From: Variovorax davisae
GTDB taxonomy: Bacteria; Pseudomonadota; Gammaproteobacteria; Burkholderiales; Burkholderiaceae_C
Direction: 5' to 3'
NCBI RefSeq assembly: GCF_030316845.1
Contig: NZ_JASZYS010000006.1
Location: forward strand, 124,001 to 188,000
Length of the DNA: 64,000 bases
Shown here: positions 42,309-53,678 of the stretch, piece after piece
Numbering within the stretch: the stretch's first letter is position 1
Layout: each line of letters opens with the position of its first letter
Program-made: the position numbers and the translations under genes
Notes under the pieces: model-generated
The model's input: only the letters and a program-made list of their open reading frames with translations
Databases searched by the model: none
What the model was told of the DNA's origin: nothing

Positions 42309-44963
42309 ATGAAGCATCCCCGAACCGCCGATGCGCACGCACTGCAAGACGGCTTCGTGCATGTGCGCGGCGCACGCGAACACAACCTCAAAGGCATCGA
42401 CGTCGACTTGCCGCGAGACGCGTTGGTCGTGTTCAGCGGCGTGTCCGGCTCGGGAAAGTCCTCGCTCGCCTTCGGCACGCTCTACGCGGAAGCGCAGCGG
42501 CGCTACCTCGAATCGGTCGCGCCCTATGCGCGCCGCCTGATCGACCAGGCCGGCGTGCCGGAATTCGACGCGATCACCGGCCTGCCGCCGGCGGTGGCCT
42601 TGCAACAGCAACGCGGCGCACCCAGCAGCCGCTCGTCCGTCGGCAGCGTGACGACGATCTCCACTTCGTTGCGCATGCTCTATTCGCGCGCCGGCACCTA
42701 CCCGCCTCGCCAGCCCATGCTGTTCGCGGAAGACTTCTCGCCCAATACCGTCCAGGGCGCCTGCCCCAGCTGCCACGGCCTGGGAATGACCTACGAGGTG
42801 ACCGAACGCGCGATGGTGCCGGACGACTCGCTTACCATCCGCCAGCGCGCCATCGCGGCATGGCCCCCCGCGTGGCACGGCCAGAACCTGCGCGACATCC
42901 TGGTGACGCTGGGCCACGATGTCGACACGCCGTGGCGTGACTTGCCCAAGAAGGTGCGCCACTGGATCCTCTTCACCGAGGAGCAGCCCACCGTGCCCGT
43001 CTACGCCGGCTTCACGCCCGCCGAGACGCGGGCCGCACTGCGCAGGAGGATGGAGCCCAGCTACCAGGGCACTTTCATCGGCGCGCGGAAGTACGTGCTC
43101 CACACCTTTGCCACGACCCAGAGCGACCTTATGAAGAAGCGCGTCGCGCGGTTCATGGAACCGAGTGTCTGCCCCGCCTGCAACGGGCGGCGGCTGAAGC
43201 CCGAGGCCCTGTCCGTGACCTTCGCGGGCCATGACATCGGCACGCTGTCCCGCTTGCCGCTCGCGGAACTGGCGCAGGTGCTGGCGCCCGCAGCGCGTGG
43301 CTCGTTCTCCAAGACGACCGACGCGAAGGTGCCGAGCCGGGCTGCGGCGAAGCGCGACACGGCCAGGCGCGCGGCAGCCGGCGGCTCGGCCCATGCAGGC
43401 GCTCCCGATGTGCGCCGCACGCCGGCACTCTCCGAGGAAAAGCGCATCGCAGCCCAACGGATCGCGCACGACGTGCTCCAGCGCGTCACGACCCTGCTCG
43501 ACCTCGGCCTCGGCTACCTCTCGCTCGACCGGGTCACGCCGACGCTGTCGCCCGGCGAACTCCAGCGCATGCGGCTGGCCACGCAGATCCGCTCGAACCT
43601 GTTCGGCGTGGTCTATGTGCTCGACGAGCCCTCCGCCGGACTGCACCCTGCGGACGGCGAAGCCCTGCTGGCCGCCCTGGCCCGCCTCAAGAGCGCGGGC
43701 AACTCGCTGTTCGTCGTCGAGCACGACCTCGACATCATGCGGCGGGCCGACTGGCTCGTCGATGTCGGCCCCGACGCCGGAGAAAAGGGGGGCCGGATCC
43801 TGTTCAGCGGACCGCCCGAAGGCCTGCGCGGGATCGAAGGCTCGCACACCGCGCGCTACCTCTTCGACACGGAAGCGCCGCCACCGCGGAGGCCGCGGGA
43901 GCCCGACGGCTGGCTCGCGCTCGCCCATGTGAGCTGCAACAACCTGCACCAGCTCGATGTCGAGTTTCCGCTCGGGGTCCTCACGGGCGTCACCGGTGTT
44001 TCGGGTTCCGGCAAGTCAAGCCTGGTGACACGGGCCCTGAAGGAGCTCATCTCGGCCCACCTGGGTCACGAGGCGCCGCAGGACGACGAGGAAGCCGGGC
44101 TTGAATCGACGGCGAAGGACCGGGTCACAGGCCGCATCGCCAGCGGCGCGGAATCGCTGCGGCGGCTGGTGCACGTCGACCAGAAGCCGATCGGCCGCAC
44201 GCCGCGGTCGAACCTCGCGACCTATACCGGGCTGTTCGATCACGTTCGCAAGCTGTTCGCCGCCACCCCCGCCGCGCGGGCGCGGCGCTTCGACGCCGGC
44301 CGGTTCTCGTTCAACGTGGCCAAGGGGCGGTGCGACACCTGCGAGGGGGAGGGCTTCGTCAGCGTGGAGTTGCTGTTCATGCCCAGCGTCTATGCACCCT
44401 GCCCGACCTGCCACGGCGCACGCTACAACGAGAAAACGCTGGCCATCCGCTGGCGCGGGAAGAGCATCGCCGACGTGCTCGGGATGACCGTCGATGAGGC
44501 CGTCGACTGCTTCGCCGACGAGCCGGCGGTGGAGCGGCCGCTGATGCTGCTGCAGGCCATCGGCCTCGGGTACCTGCGCCTGGGCCAGCCGGCCACCGAG
44601 CTGTCGGGCGGCGAGGCCCAACGCATCAAGCTCGCCACCGAACTGCAGCGCGCGCAGCGCGGCAACGGTCTCTACCTGCTCGACGAGCCCACCACCGGAC
44701 TGCACCCCGCCGATGTCGACAAGCTCATGGCGCAACTCGCCGGCCTGGTCGATGCGGGCAACACGGTGATCGTGGTCGAACACGACATGCGCGTGGCGGC
44801 GGCCTGCGATTGGGTCATCGACATGGGACCGGGCGCAGGGCACGACGGCGGCCGCGTCGTGGCGGCCGGGGCGCCAGCCCAGGTGGCGGCCACGGCGAGA
44901 AGTCTCACGGCGCCCTACCTGGCCCGCTTCGCGAACGCCCCTGCACGTGCCGGCGGCGCGTGA
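42309..44963 (+). CDS. UvrA-family excinuclease ABC subunit (UvrA2-like paralogue)
   Basis: An 884-residue tandem ABC ATPase of the UvrA family, shorter than housekeeping UvrA (usually about 940). Two Walker A loops are clear ([15 protein letters not shown] and [16 protein letters not shown]), two signature/Walker B sets ([36 protein letters not shown]), and zinc-finger cysteines ([43 protein letters not shown]). A low-complexity Ala/Arg/Lys insertion lies at about residues 330-375. UvrA2-type proteins contribute to DNA-damage or drug tolerance rather than core repair. The small start region is [19 protein letters not shown]. Confidence 0.9.
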   Translation: MKHPRTADAHALQDGFVHVRGAREHNLKGIDVDLPRDALVVFSGVSGSGKSSLAFGTLYAEAQRRYLESVAPYARRLIDQAGVPEFDAITGLPPAVALQQQRGAPSSRSSVGSVTTISTSLRMLYSRAGTYPPRQPMLFAEDFSPNTVQGACPSCHGLGMTYEVTERAMVPDDSLTIRQRAIAAWPPAWHGQNLRDILVTLGHDVDTPWRDLPKKVRHWILFTEEQPTVPVYAGFTPAETRAALRRRMEPSYQGTFIGARKYVLHTFATTQSDLMKKRVARFMEPSVCPACNGRRLKPEALSVTFAGHDIGTLSRLPLAELAQVLAPAARGSFSKTTDAKVPSRAAAKRDTARRAAAGGSAHAGAPDVRRTPALSEEKRIAAQRIAHDVLQRVTTLLDLGLGYLSLDRVTPTLSPGELQRMRLATQIRSNLFGVVYVLDEPSAGLHPADGEALLAALARLKSAGNSLFVVEHDLDIMRRADWLVDVGPDAGEKGGRILFSGPPEGLRGIEGSHTARYLFDTEAPPPRRPREPDGWLALAHVSCNNLHQLDVEFPLGVLTGVTGVSGSGKSSLVTRALKELISAHLGHEAPQDDEEAGLESTAKDRVTGRIASGAESLRRLVHVDQKPIGRTPRSNLATYTGLFDHVRKLFAATPAARARRFDAGRFSFNVAKGRCDTCEGEGFVSVELLFMPSVYAPCPTCHGARYNEKTLAIRWRGKSIADVLGMTVDEAVDCFADEPAVERPLMLLQAIGLGYLRLGQPATELSGGEAQRIKLATELQRAQRGNGLYLLDEPTTGLHPADVDKLMAQLAGLVDAGNTVIVVEHDMRVAAACDWVIDMGPGAGHDGGRVVAAGAPAQVAATARSLTAPYLARFANAPARAGGA

Positions 44964-44981
44964 GTCCGAGCTCGCGGCCGG

Positions 44982-45242
44982 CTACGCGCCGGCTGCCGTC
45001 GTGCGGCTGAACATCGCCCACTTCACGGTGAGGATATCTGCCGCGATCTTGGCGGCGTTGACGCCGGCGTACGACTGGGCGGGATCGAATTCGAAGGCCT
45101 CGTGGTACCGAACCACCTGCGCGTAGTCCCTGTCGAAGGTCATCGGGCCCATGAGCGCCATCGGATCCACCCCTGCCGGGACGGCCAGAAGCTTCTTCGG
45201 ATCGGTGGCGCTCTGGTAGAGGTCTACGCGCAGCAGGCTCAT
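44982..45242 (-). CDS. small hypothetical protein
   Basis: An 86-residue protein starting MSLLRVDLYQSATDPKKLLA with PAGVDPMALMGPMTFDRD and VNAAKIAADILTVKWAMFSR. No family recognised. The same frame stays open upstream; a possible earlier ATG at 45572 (MNRRTDLVDVIQGLARDEG) would give a 196-residue protein whose first 40 codons look gene-like before composition decays. A Fur-like box covers that earlier start. Confidence 0.55.
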   Translation of the reverse strand: MSLLRVDLYQSATDPKKLLAVPAGVDPMALMGPMTFDRDYAQVVRYHEAFEFDPAQSYAGVNAAKIAADILTVKWAMFSRTTAAGA

Positions 45243-45572
45243 ACGATGCTCCCGTCGGGGTGTTGATGCGGTGTCGCACACGGGCGTTCGGACGCCGTGC
45301 TCCCGCGCTTCGGTCCGTTTTGCTTGGGGGTGGTGCGTCGCATCATCATCCGCTTCGGTCGCCGCGCCTGCAATCGGAGGCGACCTGCAAGACACCCGGT
45401 CGGCGACATCGTCTCGGGGGTGCGAACGGCAGGCGACTGGCCGGCGCACTCTCTCTGCTTCCTGGGCCTGCCTGTCCAGACCGGCCAGCCAATCGCCCGC
45501 CGACGGCTGGCGCGTCCCCTCATCCCTGGCGAGTCCCTGGATGACGTCGACGAGATCGGTTCGGCGGTTCAT

Positions 45573-45591
45573 GAGAATGATTTCTATTCTT
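45573..45591. promoter_or_regulatory. Fur-like iron box
   Basis: GAGAATGATTTCTATTCTT matches the 19-base Fur consensus at about 12 positions and contains the inverted repeat AGAAT-N7-ATTCT. It overlaps the possible early start (45572) of the minus-strand small gene and lies 200 bases upstream of katE; which direction it controls is not decided. Confidence 0.45.
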
Positions 45592-45658
45592 CTCGCTACC
45601 GTCGTGCGTCGGCCGATGCCAACGCCTGCCACGGAAGCCGACCTACAACGCCGGCCAG

Positions 45659-45697
45659 GGCCCTCGACGAGGACGACGCGTCGAGGGCCGACGTCGG
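45659..45697. promoter_or_regulatory. strong hairpin plus adjacent palindrome upstream of katE
   Basis: GGCCCTCGACG (45659-45669) pairs perfectly with CGTCGAGGGCC (45679-45689) across a 9-base loop, and the next ten bases CCGACGTCGG (45688-45697) form a second palindrome, followed by GGTTTTG. It could be a terminator with a displaced T-run or an RNA element in the katE leader. Confidence 0.45.
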
Positions 45698-45793
45698 GGT
45701 TTTGTTGCAAAAGATCCGGATGTGGCGCCACGCGCCTACACCGCGGGCCCCTGGCGCGGCCTAGCCTTCGCTTCCCCCCGACGAGAAAACCCC

Positions 45794-48228
<2,435 letters not shown>

Positions 48229-48232
<4 letters not shown>

Positions 48233-48372
48233 GAGGGGTGCCGGCCGTCGCCTTCATGGTCATGAGCCTGCTGATGCGCTACGCCCTGCGGCCCGTCGTC
48301 ATCGAAGATGCACCCCGCAAGCCCGGCCCGGACCGCAACTCGTTCAGCCGCGTCGAGCACCGTAGCCGATGA
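48229..48372 (+). CDS. possible 47-residue protein coupled to katE
   Basis: An ATGA overlap with the katE stop starts MRGVPAVAFMVMSLLMRYAL, a short hydrophobic segment, then a basic tail. Coupling to katE and an amphipathic start give it some credibility, but 47 codons is near chance level and its 3' end runs into the convergent synthetase gene. No family known. Confidence 0.3.
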
Positions 48373-50329
48373 AGAATCGGAGGCTGTCCGGATTCGACAT
48401 GGCATCGGGACTGGCGACCTTCTCCGCCGCCGCCCCCAGCAGCAATCTGCGCACAGGCACTTCCATCTTCTTTCCGCTCAGCGTGCGGGGGATGTCTTCG
48501 ACCTGCAAGACCTCGTCCGGAACATGGCGGGCCGAGGCCTTGGTGCGGATTTCCATGCAGATGCGCTGCCTCAGCGCATCGTCCAGCATGATGCCCGGCT
48601 GCAGCACCACGAACAGCGGCATGAAGGAGGGGCGGCCCAGGTATTCGAGGTCCACCACCAGGCTGTCACGCACCTCGGGCAGGGCTTCCACCACGCGGTA
48701 GATTTCGGCCGTGCCCATGCGGATCCCGAAGCGGTTGATCGTGCTGTCGGAGCGACCGTAGATGACGGAACTGCCGTGCGGCGAGAAGCGGATCCAGTCG
48801 CCGTGGCGCCACACGCCGGGGAACGTGTCGAAGTAGCTCTCGAGGTAGCGCTTGCCGCCGGGGTCGTTCCAGAAGTACACGGGCATCGAGGGCATGGGCT
48901 GCGTGATCACGAGCTCGCCGACCTCGCCCACCACCGATTGCCCGGCCTCGTCGTATGCACAGGCGGCAACGCCGAGCTCGGGGCACTGGATCTCGCCGGC
49001 ACGGACCGGCAGCGTCGGCGCGCACGCCACGAAGCCCGATGCGATGTCGGTGCCGCCACTGATGGAAGCCAGCCAGAGATCCGGCTTGACCGCCTCGTAG
49101 ACCCAGCGATAGGCGTCCACCGGCAAGGGCGAGCCGGTCGCGTTGATGGCACGGAGCTTGTCGAGCCCTGCCCGATCGCGCGGACGCAGGCCATCCTTCA
49201 TGCAGTTGATCAGGTACGCTGCGCCGCAGCCGAAGAGCGTGACGCCCTGGGCGTCGATGAACCGCCACAGGGTGTCGGCGTCCGGCCAGCCGGGGTTGCC
49301 GTCGTAGAGCACGATGCTCGCACCGGTCAGGAGCGCGCCGACCTGGAGGTTCCAGACGATCCAGCCGGTGCTGCCCAGGAACAGCAGGCGATCGCCGGCG
49401 CGCAGGTCGTGCTGCAGCGCCATCGTCTTCAGGTGCGTGAGGACGATCCCGCCGTGGCTGTGGACCATGGCCTTGGGCAGCCCGGTGGTTCCTGACGAAT
49501 ACACGATCCACAGCGGATGGTCGAACGGCAGTCGCTCATAGCGCGGCGGCGCCGGTTCGGCGATTGCCTCGGCCCAATCGACGCGGTCGCGCCAACCGAC
49601 GGTTCGCCCGCTGGCCAGCGGTCCCGGCACGTGAACGACGCGCCGTACCGTGGGCAGCTGCGAAAGCAACGCGTCGACCTGCGGCGAACGGTCGTGCAGC
49701 TTGCCGTTGTAGCTGTAGCTGTCGGATGCGAGCAGCAGGCAGGGTTCGATCTGCCTGAGGCGATCCAGCACCACCGAAGGGCCCATGTCCGGGGCGCAGC
49801 CGGACCAGATCGCACCGATGCTGGCGCAGGCGAGGAAGGCCACGACCGTTTCTGGTCGATGGGGCAGATAGCCCGCGACGCGGTCTCCCGATCGGACGCC
49901 CCACGCGCGCATGGTTGCCGCCAAGGCGGCGGTGTCGCGCTCCAGCTCGGCCCAACCGACTTCGCGCAGCGGCGCGTTCTCGCTGCGGGCCACGATCGCC
50001 GGCCGGGCGGTCGTGGCGTTGCGCAGCAGATTCTCGGCGTAGTTGAGCCGCATGTTCGGGAACCAGCGCGCACCGGGCATCTGGCGGCCTTCGAGCACGG
50101 GCTCGCGCTCGCCCTCGCCGATCACGTCGAAGTACGCCCAGATGGATTGCCAGAATCCTTCCAGATCGTTGACCGACCAGTGCCACAGGTCCTGGTAGCC
50201 CGAGGCTTGCACGCCGTGGCGCTGCGCCAGCCACTGCTGATAGTGATGCAGGCGACTGGCACCGACCTGCTCGGGCGAGGGCGACCACAGCAGCTCGCCG
50301 TGGCCATCTGGGAGGGAATTGGGTTGCAT
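48344..50329 (-). CDS. acetoacetyl-CoA synthetase
   Basis: A 661-residue adenylate-forming ligase. Length and N-terminus (LLWSPSPEQVGASRLHHYQQ, WHWSVNDLEGFWQSIWAYF) are those of acetoacetyl-CoA synthetase rather than acetyl-CoA synthetase. Motifs: VYSSGTTGLPKAMVHSHGG, SISGGTDIASGF, GRSDSTINRFGIRMGTAEIY and the catalytic Lys in TLSGKKMEVPVRRLL. It activates acetoacetate to acetoacetyl-CoA. It is the last gene of the aminotransferase operon. Start at 50329 follows a run of G residues. Confidence 0.9.
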   Translation of the reverse strand: MQPNSLPDGHGELLWSPSPEQVGASRLHHYQQWLAQRHGVQASGYQDLWHWSVNDLEGFWQSIWAYFDVIGEGEREPVLEGRQMPGARWFPNMRLNYAENLLRNATTARPAIVARSENAPLREVGWAELERDTAALAATMRAWGVRSGDRVAGYLPHRPETVVAFLACASIGAIWSGCAPDMGPSVVLDRLRQIEPCLLLASDSYSYNGKLHDRSPQVDALLSQLPTVRRVVHVPGPLASGRTVGWRDRVDWAEAIAEPAPPRYERLPFDHPLWIVYSSGTTGLPKAMVHSHGGIVLTHLKTMALQHDLRAGDRLLFLGSTGWIVWNLQVGALLTGASIVLYDGNPGWPDADTLWRFIDAQGVTLFGCGAAYLINCMKDGLRPRDRAGLDKLRAINATGSPLPVDAYRWVYEAVKPDLWLASISGGTDIASGFVACAPTLPVRAGEIQCPELGVAACAYDEAGQSVVGEVGELVITQPMPSMPVYFWNDPGGKRYLESYFDTFPGVWRHGDWIRFSPHGSSVIYGRSDSTINRFGIRMGTAEIYRVVEALPEVRDSLVVDLEYLGRPSFMPLFVVLQPGIMLDDALRQRICMEIRTKASARHVPDEVLQVEDIPRTLSGKKMEVPVRRLLLGAAAEKVASPDAMSNPDSLRFFIGYGARRG

Positions 50330-50358
50330 CGGGGGGGACTGAACAGAGGGAAGAAGCC

Positions 50359-52626
50359 TTACCGGGGATCGCATCCGAAGTGATGCAGCACGTTGCGCAG
50401 CAAGCCATCGAACACGGGATCGCGACCGACGACCCATGCAGCACCGACCGCGCCGGCATGAAACACCCGGCCGCCCTGGGGCCGTTCCCAGTAGATCATC
50501 TCCGCCGACAGACCTTCCAGCGAGTCCGTCGCGCGCGAAAACCAGTCGAGGTAGGTGTCCAGTGCGCCAGGGACACGGCGGATGCCCTGCGCAACCACGC
50601 TCAGGCCGGACGGCGGCTCGGGCAGCGTGGCGCCAGGGGGCGTGTGGCGGGTCATCCGCCTCAGTGTCGCGGCGCTCAGATCCCATTCGTGGCCGATGGC
50701 GCGGGGCAGTCCGCCGCCGGGCGCATGGCCGAAGGTCTGCCCGCGTTCGAGCCCCAGGGGGTAGGGACGGTTGAACAGGGGATGGTCAGGCTCGGCGACG
50801 TGATAGACGCCGAAATCTTCCGCATCGGCGAAGCCCCATCCTGCGGTCTCCAGGCCGATGATGCTGGCGGCCGAGCGGCCCACGGCGCGCAACTGGCCGC
50901 CACGCGCCCAGTCCTGGCTGTGGAACTCCTCGCCGAAGGGGCCGGCCGGCGGCCGCATGCCGGCCTCCGCAGGATCGGCGCCGCGCTCGTCGTTCTTGCG
51001 CTGCTCCATGACGCGCATGTCGTCGTCGAAGCTGACCCGCAGGTACATGGTGTTGCCAGAGAGCACCAGCGCCTGTCCGCCTCGTCTCAGCAAGGCATCG
51101 AAGCCATCCACCACGGGCGTGGACCAGTACTCGCTGTGGCCGTTGACAGCGACGGTGCGATAGGACGCCAGCAGGTCCGGGTCCGCGTGCACGTCGAGGT
51201 CGGCCAACAAGTCGAATTCGTAACCCTCCCGTTCGAGCCACGCGTGCAGCCGGCGCTCCAGCCGGGTCCACTGCGAGAAGCCGCTGCCCACCGGATCGTA
51301 GAGTGCCGCCGGACTGGCGTTCGGCCATGGCATGCGCAGCCCGGTGAAGTAGCTCGGCTGGCCGGCCTGGTGATAGGTGTAGCTGCAGAACGCGGGCGCC
51401 TGCGGATGGCTGTTGGGCAGCCCGGTCGAGCGGCGCGGCCACACGGGGTCTTCCACCTGGTTGCGCGCGAAGGGCGTGGCAGCGTATGCCAGCCAGCTGC
51501 TCATGGCACAAAGCACCAGCAGCGGCGCAGGTCGGGCGCCTGCGGGACGCTTGACCAGGAACGTGATGTCGTAGACCGCCTCTTGCCCTTCCCAATCGAA
51601 TCGCAGGCGCGCCACATGCAGACCGGGCCGGGCATCGGCCGGCAGTGTCAGGGTGTGGGTGGCCGTCCAGCGGCAGTCGTAGAGGTCGTCGCTGGCGAGG
51701 CGCAAGCCCTGCCGTTGCCCATGCGGATCGAACGCGTCCTGGGCGTCGTCGACCGCCTCGTCGAAGGCGGGCCCTCGCACCATCCAGGTTCCATGGTTGA
51801 CGATGCGACCCGCGCGCTGGTGGCCACTGGTGTCGGCGAGGCCATCGCCCCGCCCTTCGCGCAAGGGCCAGCAGGCCCGCACGGCCGGATCGACCGGCAG
51901 CCGCAGCGCACGCTGGGCGGCCCGTGCGGCGATCTCCGCGGCCGACAGCGCACGCTCGTAGATCACCGGCAGGGCCAGGTCCACGTCCGCCAGGGCATCG
52001 ACGCCGTGGGCCTGTCCGGCCGCACCCAGGCGCAGTGGCGCAGCGCCCGGGCAGACCGGGCCGCTCCGTGGCCAGTGTCCAGCGCACGCGCCATCGATCC
52101 ACAAGGCCGCCGACCGACCATCCCAGGTCGCCGCGACATGCTGCCATCGCCTCGTGGCCAGCCCCTGCCCGACGTGCAGGCCGACATCGCTTTGCGGACC
52201 GCCATCGCCCAGGTACAGCGCCAGCGCGCCGTCGGCCTCGATGAACAGGCCGAAGCCGCAATGCGCGGGCGCATCGTATTGCGTGATCAGGGCCTGTCGC
52301 TCGCCGGTCGAGCGCCAGGGCATGACCCAGCACTCCAGCGTCAGTCCCGACAGTGGCAGCTGCGCGGGCAGGCCTCTTTCGACATGGACGTATGAACCGG
52401 GATGGATGGACTGGACCCGGGCCGGGGACGCTCCGAGGTCCGCCACCACGGTGTCGTCACGGCGACTGTCCGCATCTGCGCCCAGGCGACACACCGACAG
52501 CTGATAGGGCCGGTCGCTGCTGATGTGGATGCCGATCGGCTCGCCGGCATGGACGGTCTTCGAGCCGGTGTAGCCATGCACGCCCGGCACGGCCAGCGGG
52601 CGGTGCGGCGGGATCGATCGGCTCAT
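50359..52626 (-). CDS. N,N-dimethylformamidase large-subunit-like iron amidohydrolase
   Basis: A 755-residue protein close in length to DmfA2 of N,N-dimethylformamidase (about 760). A LamG/concanavalin-like jelly roll (about 95-230, LTLECWVMPWRSTGERQALI and RRWQHVAATWDGRSAALWID) precedes the catalytic half. Candidate iron ligands, by position from memory of the DMFase structure (two Tyr and one Glu), are Tyr381, Tyr418 in SYTYHQAG and Glu499 in NGHSEYWS; the Tyr418-Glu499 spacing of 81 matches the published pair. No gene for the small alpha subunit is nearby. The stop of the Bug gene overlaps this ATG by four bases. Confidence 0.82.
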   Translation of the reverse strand: MSRSIPPHRPLAVPGVHGYTGSKTVHAGEPIGIHISSDRPYQLSVCRLGADADSRRDDTVVADLGASPARVQSIHPGSYVHVERGLPAQLPLSGLTLECWVMPWRSTGERQALITQYDAPAHCGFGLFIEADGALALYLGDGGPQSDVGLHVGQGLATRRWQHVAATWDGRSAALWIDGACAGHWPRSGPVCPGAAPLRLGAAGQAHGVDALADVDLALPVIYERALSAAEIAARAAQRALRLPVDPAVRACWPLREGRGDGLADTSGHQRAGRIVNHGTWMVRGPAFDEAVDDAQDAFDPHGQRQGLRLASDDLYDCRWTATHTLTLPADARPGLHVARLRFDWEGQEAVYDITFLVKRPAGARPAPLLVLCAMSSWLAYAATPFARNQVEDPVWPRRSTGLPNSHPQAPAFCSYTYHQAGQPSYFTGLRMPWPNASPAALYDPVGSGFSQWTRLERRLHAWLEREGYEFDLLADLDVHADPDLLASYRTVAVNGHSEYWSTPVVDGFDALLRRGGQALVLSGNTMYLRVSFDDDMRVMEQRKNDERGADPAEAGMRPPAGPFGEEFHSQDWARGGQLRAVGRSAASIIGLETAGWGFADAEDFGVYHVAEPDHPLFNRPYPLGLERGQTFGHAPGGGLPRAIGHEWDLSAATLRRMTRHTPPGATLPEPPSGLSVVAQGIRRVPGALDTYLDWFSRATDSLEGLSAEMIYWERPQGGRVFHAGAVGAAWVVGRDPVFDGLLRNVLHHFGCDPR

Positions 52627-53600
52627 TCCGCGGTAAAGCCCGACGCCTTGACCACCGGCCCCCAGCGCTTGAGGTCGTCCGCGATCAGGTTCGCCAGTTC
52701 GTCGGGCGTGCTCGGGTTCGCATCGCTGCTGAGCTTGGCCAGGCGCTGCTGCACTTCGGGCATGGCCAGCGCCTTGCCAAGTGCCGCATGAAGTTGCGAG
52801 ATCGTCGCGCGCGGCGTGGCGGCAGGCGCGAACAGGCCCGTCCATTCGAGATTGTCGAAATGCGGCTGGCCCAGCTCCTTGAGCGTCGGCACGTCCGGCA
52901 GCAGCGCGGCGCGCTTCGACCCGTTCACCGCGATCACCTTGAGCTTGCCGGCCTGCTGGTATTGCACGAGATCCGCGATCGGGGTGATGCCGGCGGCGAC
53001 CTGGTTGCCCAGCAGGTCCTGGACCAGGGGAGCTGCGCCGCGATACGGCACCGACGTCAACTCGACCTTGGCGTCGCTGCCGAGGCGGTAACCGATGAAC
53101 TGCGCGACGCTGCCGGCGGCCGGCACGCCGTAGGTGGCCTTCGACTTGTCGTTGCCGGCCAGCGCCAGCCATTCGCGGACGTCCCGCACGGGCAGCGCCG
53201 CCGGCACGGCGAGGCCTTCGTAGAAGGTCGCGATGCGACCGACAGCCTGGAAGTCCTTCACCGGATCGTAGTGCACCGACTTCGAGGTCAACGGCAGCAT
53301 GACCATCATGTGCATGTTGGCCAACAGCACGGTCAGGCCATCCGCGGGCGCAGCGCGCACGTAGTCGGCAGCGATCTGGCCGCCCGCTCCCGTGCGGTTC
53401 TCCACCACCACCGGCACGCCCAGTTCCGACGCCAGCTTGTCGGCCAGCGTGCGGGCCTGCACATCGGCCGAACCGCCGGCCGGATAGCCGACGATCAGCC
53501 GCAGCGCTCCCTTCGAGGTGGGCACCTGGGCGGGGGCCGCGCAGGCGAAGGCGAGGCTCGCGCAGACGAGCGAACAGCGAAGCAAGACGGGCAGCGTCAT
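52623..53600 (-). CDS. Bug-family TTT substrate-binding receptor
   Basis: A 325-residue periplasmic receptor with signal MTLPVLLRCSLVCASLAFAC ending near CAAPAQ. Motifs: LRLIVGYPAGGSADV, VVVENRTGAGGQI, ADGLTVLLAN, TSVPYRGAAP and DVPTLKELG. It precedes the amidohydrolase gene with ATGA overlap and so probably supplies its substrate, an organic acid or amide. Confidence 0.92.
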   Translation of the reverse strand: MTLPVLLRCSLVCASLAFACAAPAQVPTSKGALRLIVGYPAGGSADVQARTLADKLASELGVPVVVENRTGAGGQIAADYVRAAPADGLTVLLANMHMMVMLPLTSKSVHYDPVKDFQAVGRIATFYEGLAVPAALPVRDVREWLALAGNDKSKATYGVPAAGSVAQFIGYRLGSDAKVELTSVPYRGAAPLVQDLLGNQVAAGITPIADLVQYQQAGKLKVIAVNGSKRAALLPDVPTLKELGQPHFDNLEWTGLFAPAATPRATISQLHAALGKALAMPEVQQRLAKLSSDANPSTPDELANLIADDLKRWGPVVKASGFTAE

Positions 53601-53678
53601 GGTGGCATCTTTCAGGAGAATGGCAGGGAGGGAAAAGAGGGAAAAGGCAGTCGAAGCGGCGCGTTCCGCACGCGAGAT

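Larger units (their letters stand above)
45243..45793. other. 551-base gap upstream of katE
   Basis: No convincing plus-strand gene. A frame at 45297-45764 exists but its codon usage and Arg/Pro-rich content look like chance. The gap contains a Fur-like box (45573-45591) and a strong hairpin (45659-45689) next to a short palindrome (45688-45697). Confidence 0.5.

Noticed and set aside
45297-45764. 155-codon plus-strand frame before katE
   Set aside because: Arg/Pro-rich, crosses the Fur-like box and hairpin, no motif or ribosome site.
50331-50337. Seven-G tract upstream of the acetoacetyl-CoA synthetase
   Set aside because: Too short to suggest slippage.
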